Source: a virus. From it: DNA of 54,891 bases. This document shows positions 23,972 through 32,126 of this stretch, one piece after another; the first letter of the stretch is position 1; every line of letters begins with the position of its first letter. Both the position numbers and the translations under genes were made by a program. Under the pieces are notes generated by a model that saw only the letters and a list, made by a program, of their open reading frames with translations, was not told where the DNA came from and did no database searches. The stretch spans positions 1 through 54,891 of the IMG/VR virus record IMGVR_UViG_3300032173_000007; one strand, written 5' to 3'.

Positions 23972-25045
23972 TTAAGTTATAGATTCAAAGGGAAATGCTG
24001 CGACTTGATACGGCGAAATATCATCACCTGAACCTATTATTGTCTCCCAGATTGCTGAACCATCTATACTGCTGTATCTTCCTACAATTGCATTGACAAG
24101 GCCCGCACTATAACCACAGGCCAAAAAATCCGTTCCGACATTTGAGATGCCCCACGGATAACCATGAATTAAAGGCCCATCCATATTGGGTATGATAAAA
24201 TTCTCATTTATGTATGCCGACAAATCACTTTTTGCGGTTTTTATTCGGCTATCTCCCCTGTTTCCGATTGCCAAATATCCATCAAGAAAAGCAAGTGTGC
24301 GCTGGTAAGACTCAATAGTAGTGCTTTGAGCAACTATAGGCATGGGATCCGCCCCCTCATAATCATACTTTACGATATCCATGTTTGCGATACATCCTCC
24401 CACATAGACATATTTATTAGAGTCCATAATTAAACCTTGGCCTCCGTATAACCAGGGTTGTTTTGTCTCAATTATTGCTGGATCGCCAGGATTTCTCTTT
24501 ACAATACGTTGATCGAATTCTCCCCACTCCGCCCGACTCTCAAGTGTGTAAACATATCCATCGGCATCTACACATACTGAATAAAACCATTGGCTATTGG
24601 CTTCTCCTATATCAAGTTCGTATAACAAAATACCGCTTTTGTTATAACACCTTAAAAAATTATGGGCACTCCCTACACAATACACATTTAAATCCTTATC
24701 CACAGCCATTACGTTGTTCCAATCACGTAACTCAGGAACCACAAAAGTCCCGATATATTCCCCAGTTAAGGTATTATAAGAATTTATTCGATATTCATCT
24801 GCTCCCCCTTCTCCATACCATATATAGACATACAATATGGATGAAACCTCTGGCGGTGACGGTGGCGGTGGCGGAACATATGCTTTCGTCCAATAACCGC
24901 ATGGATTATGGATAGGGGTTATGGGAGTATTGCTGCCTTCTTCCATCGACCACACCGGATTTGCATAGGTGGCGATATAATCACCTTCATTGATGGAAGG
25001 CTTATTCGGTTGAGGAGTGAATGGCCAGACAGGATTTGTTGGCAT
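23972..25045 (-). CDS. Beta-propeller (NHL/PQQ-like) tail appendage protein
   Basis: The 357-aa protein starts at ATG 25045 behind AGGAGGATTG. After a Pro-rich linker (VPPPPPSPP, about residues 60-70) it has repeated ~40-residue blades such as NNVMAVDKDLNVYCVGS, YSVCVDADGYVYTLES and GLIMDSNKYVYVGGC, the pattern of beta-propellers. Its N-terminal NPVWPF/NPVWSMEEGSN...NPCGYW motif resembles the C-terminus of the adjacent DUF2341 protein. Such proteins may bind host-surface glycans; this is inference. Confidence 0.78.
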   Translation of the reverse strand: MPTNPVWPFTPQPNKPSINEGDYIATYANPVWSMEEGSNTPITPIHNPCGYWTKAYVPPPPPSPPEVSSILYVYIWYGEGGADEYRINSYNTLTGEYIGTFVVPELRDWNNVMAVDKDLNVYCVGSAHNFLRCYNKSGILLYELDIGEANSQWFYSVCVDADGYVYTLESRAEWGEFDQRIVKRNPGDPAIIETKQPWLYGGQGLIMDSNKYVYVGGCIANMDIVKYDYEGADPMPIVAQSTTIESYQRTLAFLDGYLAIGNRGDSRIKTAKSDLSAYINENFIIPNMDGPLIHGYPWGISNVGTDFLACGYSAGLVNAIVGRYSSIDGSAIWETIIGSGDDISPYQVAAFPFESIT

Positions 25046-25047
25046 GA

Positions 25048-26223
25048 TCAATCCTCCTTTATTCTTCTAAACCAGAAGCCACAAGGGGTGTGTTTCTCTT
25101 CAGTCGCAGGTTCTTCAGTCCAATATGGATTATTGATATATCCCAATTTAGAGAATTCATATTCATAGGCACCCGCACCTACTGCTAAACCTATACAGAT
25201 AAGTGATCCGCCACCCAAGATACTTGCACTTCCAAAAGCACTCTTTTTGCCGCTTGCAATTAAGGAGCCGCCACCAGAAATTGAAGCCGTTCCACTAATT
25301 CCTGCTTCTTCGCCTCCCCAAGTTCCCCAAGTTGGTTCGGTAGCTCGATAGTTTCTAACAAAGATTTCATCAACATCTATGGTTCCTGTTTCTTGGAAGC
25401 GACAGCCATATTCATCCATAGCTTGGCTACTGCCATAAATGTTTTTGGCTAAATAAGAATTGCTATCTATCCAATAATCTACTTTGTTGGTATCATAAAC
25501 AAAAATTTTAATTTTATGCCAGTTGGCATTCTCTGTTATCGCATTAAACCAATAAGGACTGTCATTAGTTAAATATTGAAAGGTGGTTGGAGTAGCCGAT
25601 CGTCGAACGGCACACCTATAACCACCTGCGGAATAAAGTATAAATTCACTATTTCCAATATATTTTACCCTTGCTTCAACACAATATTGAGCTCCAGGTG
25701 AGAGAGAACCTCTACTTCCCCTATAAGTAACAGCAGTAGCAATTGATTCAACGCCTTTTCCGGAAAAGCCACCAACTATGGTAAGGGTGCTACCGTTCGT
25801 TGGATTTTCAGCTTCGGTCCATCCAGACGGAATAACCCCCACTGTATCGTCTTCAAAGTTATCGAAAGCCAAGAAGGTATTATCCCCGTTACTATAGGCG
25901 GAAGCTTCGGCATTGCCGTAATACATATAAAAAGTCGTTGCATCCGTTCCAATGGAATCAAATTCAATCCAAACGGTAGCAAGCTGATTGGGAGTGGTGC
26001 CGGTTATGGATTCAATCCAATAATCGAGGAGGGTTGTGCCGTCAGCGGTAGTAAAGCGAAGATCGTCAAAATCAGTTTGGACATGACCGTTGCAATCTAC
26101 ATCTTCGCCTGTGGCTCCCGCAGTTTCTCCAACCAAAAGCTTCATTTGGTAGTTAGTTACGGCACCAGAAGCCCGAGAGAGAGTTATTGCTTTCCTATAA
26201 GACCAACCGGTTAACCAGGCCAT
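25048..26223 (-). CDS. DUF2341/laminin-G-like adhesin protein
   Basis: The 391-aa protein opens with the DUF2341 signature: WSYRKAITLSRASGAVTNYQMKLLV, then DFDDLRFTTADGTTLLDYWIES, then LATVWIEFDSIGTDATTFYMYYGN. A concanavalin/laminin-G-like sheet (about residues 125-295) follows. The Gly-Ser-rich C-terminus has two repeats (ISGTASISGGGSLIASG and FGSASILGGGSLICIG) and ends in NPYWTEEPA...HTPCGFWFRRIKED. This suggests a carbohydrate-binding fibre. It is coupled tightly to the propeller gene. Confidence 0.82.
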   Translation of the reverse strand: MAWLTGWSYRKAITLSRASGAVTNYQMKLLVGETAGATGEDVDCNGHVQTDFDDLRFTTADGTTLLDYWIESITGTTPNQLATVWIEFDSIGTDATTFYMYYGNAEASAYSNGDNTFLAFDNFEDDTVGVIPSGWTEAENPTNGSTLTIVGGFSGKGVESIATAVTYRGSRGSLSPGAQYCVEARVKYIGNSEFILYSAGGYRCAVRRSATPTTFQYLTNDSPYWFNAITENANWHKIKIFVYDTNKVDYWIDSNSYLAKNIYGSSQAMDEYGCRFQETGTIDVDEIFVRNYRATEPTWGTWGGEEAGISGTASISGGGSLIASGKKSAFGSASILGGGSLICIGLAVGAGAYEYEFSKLGYINNPYWTEEPATEEKHTPCGFWFRRIKED

Positions 26224-26241
26224 TTAATTATCCCTGTAAAT

Positions 26242-26595
26242 CTAAGAGTTAAGATCAAGATCTGCATCAGTCAAAGTATAAGTCCCCTGGTTTGCAAAAA
26301 CCTCATCGGTTACATTTGCGGCTCCATAGAAAACCCCCCCCGAGACTAATGACCAGAAGCCAACCCAGGAGACGGTTGTGCCGGCAGGAACATCAAATAT
26401 GGGTTGATTTGAGCTATCTAATGAACCGCCTGAGGCGGCATTCCAAGTTATAGCTTTTCTGGCATAGGCGGGATTGCCTCCAGTAACTTCATTGGCTCCG
26501 TTATCCCCTGGGTCACCAGTATGAAGGGAAGCAAAGCCAATGAGTGCCCCAAGAGCATCCAACATTGCATTCTTTCCTAATGTGCTATATGGCAT
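26242..26595 (-). CDS. Minor structural protein (HTGDPG motif)
   Basis: The 117-aa protein carries ASLHTGDPGDNGANEVTGGNPAYARKAITW, a conserved opening seen in small fibre-base or appendage proteins, and a beta-sandwich with SWVGFWSLVSGGVFYGAANV. AAGAGGTATGTT precedes the ATG. It is in the inserted appendage block. Confidence 0.7.
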   Translation of the reverse strand: MPYSTLGKNAMLDALGALIGFASLHTGDPGDNGANEVTGGNPAYARKAITWNAASGGSLDSSNQPIFDVPAGTTVSWVGFWSLVSGGVFYGAANVTDEVFANQGTYTLTDADLDLNS

Positions 26596-26609
26596 AACAT
26601 ACCTCTTAT

Positions 26610-26966
26610 TTATTTAGGATAATCATGGGGATCGGTAATTCTGGGATTCATCCGGTGTAACCAATGCAACATCTCATGAGAGAGCGTAGCCCAATCCACC
26701 ACAATTCCATCCTCTACCCATTTCCCCTCAATCCAAATTTCTCCCGTCTCTTTGTCCATTCCACCCCTGACATATCCGTCTTCCGTTATTAAGTAATTGC
26801 GAATATGAATGGTCAAAGGAGCACTCATATCCTCCAACACCATTCCTCCCTGCGGAATTGCATCGAAGGAATCATGCAATTGGGCGATTCCCTTCTGGTA
26901 ATAAGGAAGGGGAGCACATCCAACCAAGAAAAATAGAATGATAATAGCTATCTTTTTTATGTCCAT
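26610..26966 (-). CDS. Lipoprotein with HExxH metallopeptidase motif
   Basis: The 118-aa product, started at ATG 26966, has a lipoprotein signal (KKIAIIILFFLVGCAPLP, Cys at about residue 17; LVGC lipobox), a middle beta region and a C-terminal WATLSHEMLHWLHRMNP. HEMLH is the gluzincin-type HExxH zinc-binding motif, followed by DPHDYPK. It is probably a membrane-anchored small metalloprotease-like protein; a distant third zinc ligand cannot be assigned. Lying inside the virion cluster it could act in entry or superinfection exclusion. The start overlaps the 3' end of the nozzle N-half. Confidence 0.68.
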   Translation of the reverse strand: MDIKKIAIIILFFLVGCAPLPYYQKGIAQLHDSFDAIPQGGMVLEDMSAPLTIHIRNYLITEDGYVRGGMDKETGEIWIEGKWVEDGIVVDWATLSHEMLHWLHRMNPRITDPHDYPK

Positions 26967-27499
26967 TCTCCATGCTGTGAGGTTGTCAAAACAATGGGAT
27001 CGGCCTTCAATGTTAAACTTGCACCAGGAGTGGTTGTGTCGGGCGCACCCACTATAACTTGACCCCCAAAATTGCATATCGCTGAAGCAGTGGGTAAAGT
27101 GGTTACGGTAGAATATGTTTTCGATGTTGCATCTCTGATTACAGCAACTCTTCCATTAGATAAATAAACATAGTCATGAAAGTCTGTCAGCGTCCAGGTA
27201 GAGCCGGGGCTGACAGTTAATTTTTCAACCAACGAACCACTTACTAACTCATAAATTTTGGTCTGGCTGCATACGATAATGAGGTTCGTCAAAACAAAAA
27301 GTTGGGGATAAGGGAAAGCATCTGTTATCCCGGTTGTATTTACCCTTGTCAGTCCATCAATTACTTGAAGGACGCCATCCCGTCCAACCGCAGTCTGGCA
27401 TTCAACAAGATAGCGGCTATTCCTTGAAACTCGTTTGGAGGGCCTGAGCCCTCTTGCCAGCTGGGCCCCGCTGATTGTAACCGAGAACTCACGAGGCAT
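26957..27499 (-). CDS. gp10-like nozzle protein, N-terminal half
   Basis: The 180-aa product matches the N-terminal half of the phage nozzle (P22 gp10-like) family: GLRPSKRVSRNSRYLVECQT and GRDGVLQVIDGLTRV, then FPYPQLFVLTNLIIVCSQTKIYELVSG and STVTTLPTASAICNFGGQVIVGAPD, but ends soon after with ADPIVLTTSQHGEWT. The remaining half occurs 4 kb away at 21822-22946. The start overlaps the upstream stop as TAATG. It is either a functional split gene or a recombination break. Confidence 0.75.
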   Translation of the reverse strand: MPREFSVTISGAQLARGLRPSKRVSRNSRYLVECQTAVGRDGVLQVIDGLTRVNTTGITDAFPYPQLFVLTNLIIVCSQTKIYELVSGSLVEKLTVSPGSTWTLTDFHDYVYLSNGRVAVIRDATSKTYSTVTTLPTASAICNFGGQVIVGAPDTTTPGASLTLKADPIVLTTSQHGEWT

Positions 27500-27879
27500 T
27501 AAATTTCTCCATGCTGCTTACTGTCATGGTTTATGTCCAGACTTTGTAAATTTCTATTGGGATTCGAGGTTACAGTATCCATATTCAAATTCTTCATAAC
27601 AAGAAGCCTTTTCCGTATCTCCGGCACCGCCATTTTCATAATGTCTTCCGGTTTGGCTAAGGGGTCTTTTCCTTCGATTCCTTCGACCACTGCGGCGACT
27701 ACATCCTTGTGGTCTTTGAATTCAGGATAATCGGCATAGAATTTAGCATTCATCTTATGAAGCGCAGCATGGCTTACCATGAGATTGCCGATTACTTCAG
27801 GGATCAATAAAAGGGTCTTCTCTACTGCCTTGTTAACCGCTTCTTCTATAATTTCCTGTTTTTCTTTTTCGTCTATCAT
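27499..27879 (-). CDS. Hypothetical helical protein
   Basis: The 126-aa acidic, mostly helical product (DEKEKQEIIEEAVNKAVEKTLLLIPEVIGNL) lies between the adaptor and the nozzle N-half. Its helical C-terminal half (PEDIMKMAVPEIRKRLLVMK) looks like a bundle. No family is recognised. It could be a tail or neck accessory protein. Confidence 0.65.
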   Translation of the reverse strand: MIDEKEKQEIIEEAVNKAVEKTLLLIPEVIGNLMVSHAALHKMNAKFYADYPEFKDHKDVVAAVVEGIEGKDPLAKPEDIMKMAVPEIRKRLLVMKNLNMDTVTSNPNRNLQSLDINHDSKQHGEI

Positions 27880-27882
27880 GGC

Positions 27883-28608
27883 TCACCGATCGGTGTTAAT
27901 GTTATATCTTTTCATATAGCCAATGCTGTAATCGATTGGCAGAAATTGATCTATCGGTATTGTCTCCATTTGATTCGAGGCGTTGAGGGCTACCAGGTCA
28001 TTAAAACTGCTTCTTGCTATCGCTACTGTTTCGGCAGGCACAATGGCCCCAAATTCAGGGGCAATGCGAATTGCCAGGTTATAAACCAAGGCTTCTTCAT
28101 AGTTCAGGGGGAAGGCGATGGTATCCGTAACCAGAGAAAATGAACTTGTTTCAGTAAACGGCTTTAGGCTATCAATCCACATAGTCTCTGCATCCTGGGG
28201 AGTAGGATAGAGATAAATTACGCTCTGTGGGTAAAGGGGATGATAGAATAAATAGCAAGGACGCCCCGTAATTGTCTTAACCTGAATGCTTCGATAAATA
28301 CCTTCAGAGATGATTCCTACCGGATAATCCATCCCCCCGGAATCTCTGACAAATGCTCCCAGAATTTGATGGGGTCGAGTGGTGGTTATGTCCCCGCTAA
28401 CCCCCCAGGTATATGAATTTTTGCCGGAGACCAAAGTGAAACTTTCCTTGGTGGAGCCGAAAACCAATATGCGCTTGGAAGCCCAAGATCTGAGCATTAC
28501 CTGTAATGCCCCCAAGGCTTCCGTCAATCTCGCTGATTCCGGAGTTTCTCCTGAAGAGAGCACGCCTATTTTTCTCATGCTTGCCTTAATCAAATCCTGA
28601 ACAATCAT
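27883..28608 (-). CDS. Head-to-tail adaptor, P22 gp4-like
   Basis: The 241-aa protein has the signature of gp4-type 'tail accessory' proteins: VQDLIKASMRKIGVL at the N-terminus, then a Ser/Gly loop (SGKNSYTWGVSGDITTTRPHQILGAFVRD), then PCYLFYHPLYPQSVIYLYPTPQDA. In P22-like phages such a protein forms the dodecameric adaptor beneath the portal that stabilises packaged DNA. It ends with ATGA coupling from the upstream zinc-finger gene. Confidence 0.85.
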   Translation of the reverse strand: MIVQDLIKASMRKIGVLSSGETPESARLTEALGALQVMLRSWASKRILVFGSTKESFTLVSGKNSYTWGVSGDITTTRPHQILGAFVRDSGGMDYPVGIISEGIYRSIQVKTITGRPCYLFYHPLYPQSVIYLYPTPQDAETMWIDSLKPFTETSSFSLVTDTIAFPLNYEEALVYNLAIRIAPEFGAIVPAETVAIARSSFNDLVALNASNQMETIPIDQFLPIDYSIGYMKRYNINTDR

Positions 28609-29036
28609 TTCTTCTTTCTCTCTCTATGGACTGCTATGCCATGCATATTCAATGCTTTTTCAGAGCTAAATGTTTTGCCACACAAGGTGCAAAGAGATAG
28701 ACCTTTGGGAACCTTAGCCTCTTCATAGGCCTTTCTTTCAGCCTCCAAGTCTATTTCATTTTTAGTTTCAGAAACTATCTCAGCCGATTTGATTGCCCCT
28801 ATCGACTTTTGATAAGCTTCCCATACCTTTTCATGCCCGGGGAGCAATCTCACTTTTCCGGGATGGTCAACCCAACCTTCTTTATCTGCTTGATCAAGCT
28901 CCGCATCGGTCTTGCATACTTTCCCTTCAGGACAACTTATATGAAATCTCCATGCCGGGGCTCGTTTATTAACAACTGCTTTGTGCTCTTCGATGGGAAC
29001 AATCCCCGAACCCAACAGGATATTTTCTGACGGCAT
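28605..29036 (-). CDS. C2H2-type zinc-finger protein
   Basis: The 143-aa product ends in a classic finger, CTLCGKTFSSEKALNMHGIAVHRERKKK (C-x2-C-x12-H-x4-H). The N-terminal half (about residues 25-95) holds WRFHISCPEGKVC and a mixed alpha/beta region. Phage C2H2 fingers usually bind nucleic acid or protein partners. It is coupled (ATGA) to the adaptor gene, with AAAGGAG upstream of its own ATG. Confidence 0.8.
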   Translation of the reverse strand: MPSENILLGSGIVPIEEHKAVVNKRAPAWRFHISCPEGKVCKTDAELDQADKEGWVDHPGKVRLLPGHEKVWEAYQKSIGAIKSAEIVSETKNEIDLEAERKAYEEAKVPKGLSLCTLCGKTFSSEKALNMHGIAVHRERKKK

Positions 29037-29093
29037 ATTTACTCCTTTAAGGAAGGAAATTTGGCCGGTTATAGCGCCGGCCTCGCTTAATTA

Positions 29094-29687
29094 TTATGTT
29101 CCTATAGCAATCCAATCTATGGCGCTCCACGGAGTGGTAGCGGCTATCGGGGTAACGTCACCTGTGGCTGTAGGTTTATATGTTTTAATGTAAATGGAAC
29201 CAGCCGCAGGCGCCCCAGCCTGATTGCCTACATCCGCAGCTACAAACATACAGGTTAGCGTGGGGGCTCCTTTGAAAGATGCCACCGCCGCTACCACCGT
29301 AGTCAATCCGGTTACAACCGTATCGCTTGCGGTTGTTGGGGTTATGGTTCCCCGGGCCACTTTATATCCTGCGGCTACCCCTTGAACCAGCAGGTTAATT
29401 TGCGCTGCGGTGGGGACAATTGAGGTGCCAGCGCCAGCGCCTAACTTCAGGTCCGCTACTGCAATAACATCAACATTCTTGTTCGCACCCAGAACCAGAG
29501 CTTTGCTCGCTACTGCCGTGCCGGCGACCGAACCGTCGATAAGATTAAGTTCGGCTGCTGAAGCAGTAAGGGCTGTGCTCCCCAGAGTAAATGTCCCTCC
29601 AACTGTTACCGAGCTTTGCAGGTTAACCGGATTTGGTATTGCGACCGCTTCTGATGCGTTTTCCAAAACTCTATCGAGATAACTCAT
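29094..29687 (-). CDS. Head decoration or fibre-like protein
   Basis: The 197-aa product has ALTASAAELNLIDGSVAGTAVASKALVLGAN, the 'TASAAELNxIDGs' motif typical of head-decoration or capsid-associated proteins in uncultured phages, followed by a Gly/Val/Thr-rich beta-sandwich. It sits immediately downstream of the coat gene, the usual place for a decoration protein. AGGTGAAAG precedes the ATG. Confidence 0.75.
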   Translation of the reverse strand: MSYLDRVLENASEAVAIPNPVNLQSSVTVGGTFTLGSTALTASAAELNLIDGSVAGTAVASKALVLGANKNVDVIAVADLKLGAGAGTSIVPTAAQINLLVQGVAAGYKVARGTITPTTASDTVVTGLTTVVAAVASFKGAPTLTCMFVAADVGNQAGAPAAGSIYIKTYKPTATGDVTPIAATTPWSAIDWIAIGT

Positions 29688-29716
29688 CTTTCACCTCATT
29701 TTTCTTATTCTTGACC

Positions 29717-29763
29717 CCCTGTGGGTGTGATGTTTTTGATGCGGAAGCAACACACCCACAGGG
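29717..29763 (-). terminator. Strong hairpin between coat and decoration genes
   Basis: CCCTGTGGGTGTG (29717-29729) and CACACCCACAGGG (29751-29763) are exact 13-bp inverted repeats with a 21-base loop, lying in the 97-base gap downstream of the coat gene (minus strand). No T-run follows, so it may be a partial or factor-dependent terminator or a transcript-stability hairpin that keeps coat mRNA abundant. Confidence 0.6.
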
Positions 29764-29784
29764 ATAAAGTCAAGTAAAATCAGC

Positions 29785-30984
29785 TTAGCCAATCAGTCTT
29801 ACAGCCAACTCGGGATACAGGGTCTTAACTCCATAGAGGATATCTAATCTGATGATTTCCTCATCCGCCTCGATATCGTATTGCTTCACGACTCGCATAC
29901 TCAACCCGGCATCAGGATCAGTTTCCCGAGCCCCCCAGACGCCCGAAGGCATTTCCAACGGGACAGTTACTAAGGCAAAGGCGTTGGGATGAAACACAAG
30001 GTTTTGAGGATAAAGGGTATCCTGAGTCCCAACGAAGGTTAAGGCTGCCGTAGTAAGTGGAAGGGCATCCACGTTGCTGTAAGGATCGGTAGCACCGTAA
30101 ACACAGGTTGGTGCAATGGGGATAGTCATATCCGCACCTGAATCGGCAGTATCTGTCCTTACCACCCATCTTTTCAATTCGCCACGGCTTACACCGGACA
30201 TAGGATTAACGGCGTTGGTGGCTGCTACGGTGAAAATATCACCGGCTTTCACGGTATTGCTACCAGACCAACCGTTGGTAACAAAGGAAGTCGCCCCGCT
30301 AGCCGTCGCTCCATTCATCACAGGAGTAGCGCCGGTGGTAAAATGACCGCAAGTATGCCGGGCAACGTTCTGGTCCATATAGATATGAAGGTTGGCAATG
30401 CTTCCCAGATAACCCTTAGTGATAATATCTTCAGCTACATGCTGGGCAAAAGTGCCTTTCAGTCCATCGGCCAGAGCCCAGTTGGCGGCTGGGTTTACAA
30501 TTGCCACCCTCGTATCTGTGGGGGCAGCTTCGTCATCAAGAACCCTCTGCGCCGCTCCAAGGGCGGAATAAGTTGCAGGAGTCGTTCCTGGGGTTCCGGC
30601 ATAATTGAAGACATCGACATATAGAGAGCAAAGATCGGCATCGATCTGGTTCGCAAGAGCTTCGGCCGCTGGCGAGATATATCTGTTGCTATAATCCTCG
30701 ATGGTAGTAGTTAGTTCAGCACTATTGAAAGCCCATGATACATGCGCCTGAGCGGATATCGTAATGGATGTGCTCGGCTCACTGATGTTTGTATTAGAGC
30801 GGGTTGCCGATTTGGTCGCCCGGAATTTATTAGGCTTTCTAATGGTGATTGTAGAACCTACTTTTACAAACTCATTCTTATACGCAGTATGGACATGCTT
30901 TGACATGGCCCTACTGTTGACTAACTGCATCAACGCTTCCTTGGCGATGATAGTTGGGGTTAAAAGCACATTAGTTGAAGCCAT
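29785..30984 (-). CDS. Major capsid (coat) protein, P22-like
   Basis: The 399-aa protein fits the P22-type coat family (HK97 fold). It has an N-terminal MASTNVLLTPTIIAKEALMQL, then FVKVGSTITIRKPNKFRAT, NPMSGVSRGELKRWVVRTDT and ending DPDAGLSMRVVKQYDIEADEEIIRLDILYGVKTLYPELAVRL. It builds the icosahedral shell with the scaffold directly upstream. AGAGGTAAAC precedes the ATG. A 13-bp hairpin follows the gene. Confidence 0.92.
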   Translation of the reverse strand: MASTNVLLTPTIIAKEALMQLVNSRAMSKHVHTAYKNEFVKVGSTITIRKPNKFRATKSATRSNTNISEPSTSITISAQAHVSWAFNSAELTTTIEDYSNRYISPAAEALANQIDADLCSLYVDVFNYAGTPGTTPATYSALGAAQRVLDDEAAPTDTRVAIVNPAANWALADGLKGTFAQHVAEDIITKGYLGSIANLHIYMDQNVARHTCGHFTTGATPVMNGATASGATSFVTNGWSGSNTVKAGDIFTVAATNAVNPMSGVSRGELKRWVVRTDTADSGADMTIPIAPTCVYGATDPYSNVDALPLTTAALTFVGTQDTLYPQNLVFHPNAFALVTVPLEMPSGVWGARETDPDAGLSMRVVKQYDIEADEEIIRLDILYGVKTLYPELAVRLIG

Positions 30985-30990
30985 TTTTGT

Positions 30991-31902
30991 TTACCTCTTT
31001 CTTCTTTCTCTCCATTCCCTATATTCTCTCGGTGTCATCATTTCTGGATTTCTTTCAGTAACTCCAGTAGTTTTCACCGGAGTTATAGGTTCTGGCGCAT
31101 TGGTTGTTTTTTTTCTGGGAGGAGGTGCATTTAGCCTCTCCTCGATCTTACCTAACTCATAAGCAATCCTTACATTGGACTCTAACTCTGCAATATCAGC
31201 AGATTCGTCCGGGTGTCCGCCGAGATAATAGAGGACATCTTCCGCACAATCGCTCAAAAGAATTGCTTCAAGCATGGGCTCAGAAATCTTGAGGTCTTCA
31301 TCAAGAACCAATTCATCAAAATCCTCATATTTCTTGCGCCCTTTATCCATTTTTTTGTCAAGCTCCTGATAAACTTGCTCAATGGTTGTTTTCTCTTCTT
31401 CTGATGCGTTTTCCCGCAAGAATTTTTCTCTTTCTTCCTGAAGCTTACGCTCTACTTTCCATTCAGCGAGAGCTTCTAAATAATCAGCTTCAGTTTCAAA
31501 ATCCTCTATCTTCGGCTTATTTGCTGGAGGAACAGCTTGCTTGGCCTTCCTTAACTCTTCTTCAAGTTCAGCGATCTTTGTATCCTTAAAAGCGCTCTCA
31601 CGTTCAGCGGCTCTAAACTTCGCCGTGATTGCATCAATTCTGCGCTGAACTGAATCTTTAAGTTTCGGTTCAAGCTTTTTTTCGGGCAGAGTTTTTTCGG
31701 AAGTTTTTTCTTCCTTTTCCTCTGATTCGGAAGGGACCGGGGCTTCCGTTTTTTCCTCTTCGGTCTCAGGCAGTTCATCTACCTTTTCTGGCAGCGGTGC
31801 TACTGAGGTCACCGACAGGGCAGAAGCATCATCCGCCTGGTTAAGAACTGTTGGGATAATGTTTACGCCCTTGACTTCTTTTACTTCATTTTCTTTTGCC
31901 AT
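30991..31902 (-). CDS. Scaffold (head assembly) protein
   Basis: The 303-aa acidic, Lys/Glu-rich protein has a disordered N-terminal ~75 residues, a long coiled coil (about residues 80-115 and beyond) and a helical C-terminal domain. It ends in MMTPREYREWRERRKR, a basic tail like the coat-binding tail of scaffolds. It directly precedes the coat gene. The same C-terminal MTxxEYRExR motif recurs in the staple-like protein at 32554. Confidence 0.85.
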   Translation of the reverse strand: MAKENEVKEVKGVNIIPTVLNQADDASALSVTSVAPLPEKVDELPETEEEKTEAPVPSESEEKEEKTSEKTLPEKKLEPKLKDSVQRRIDAITAKFRAAERESAFKDTKIAELEEELRKAKQAVPPANKPKIEDFETEADYLEALAEWKVERKLQEEREKFLRENASEEEKTTIEQVYQELDKKMDKGRKKYEDFDELVLDEDLKISEPMLEAILLSDCAEDVLYYLGGHPDESADIAELESNVRIAYELGKIEERLNAPPPRKKTTNAPEPITPVKTTGVTERNPEMMTPREYREWRERRKR

Positions 31903-31928
31903 GATTCGCAGGCCTCCTCAGCCTGGGC

Positions 31929-31944
31929 CCGGGTTTCTACCCGG
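31929..31944 (-). promoter_or_regulatory. Perfect GC hairpin near scaffold start
   Basis: CCGGGT (31929-31934) pairs exactly with ACCCGG (31939-31944) around a TTCT loop, in the leader of the scaffold gene just upstream of its GAGGAGG site. It could modulate scaffold translation; this is inference. Confidence 0.55.
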
Positions 31945-31966
31945 TAAAGTTAAGATAAATAAAAAA

Positions 31967-31998
31967 GGGCAACTATCCGATCTCTCGAACAATTGCCC
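31967..31998 (-). terminator. Rho-independent-type terminator upstream of scaffold
   Basis: On the minus strand GGGCAA (31998-31993) and TTGCCC (31972-31967) form a stem around a 20-base loop, followed at once by TTTTTTATTTAT. It lies between the small-gene block and the scaffold gene, so it would shorten read-through into scaffold and coat and might act as an attenuator with the tiny frame at 32061-32093. Confidence 0.68.
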
Positions 31999-32060
31999 TC
32001 GTTTTGGGATAAGGCTGCTTATTTAGTTTTTAGAAAGAACGGGAACGATACTCGGTAGCG

Positions 32061-32093
32061 CTACCTCCGAAAGTGCGTTTTCCGTTCCGCCAT
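32061..32093 (-). CDS. Possible leader peptide (10 aa)
   Basis: An AAGGAGGGGTAAC site precedes ATG 32093 and the frame MAERKTHFRR stops after ten residues. The 5' end of the palindrome GGTAGCGCTACC (32054-32065) overlaps its stop. This is followed by a terminator-like hairpin (31967-31998) and then the scaffold gene. The layout resembles a short leader frame with an attenuator; the strong site on so short a frame is the evidence, and function is inferred. Confidence 0.4.
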   Translation of the reverse strand: MAERKTHFRR

Positions 32094-32126
32094 GTTACCC
32101 CTCCTTTTTCGCCACATTATCGGTGT

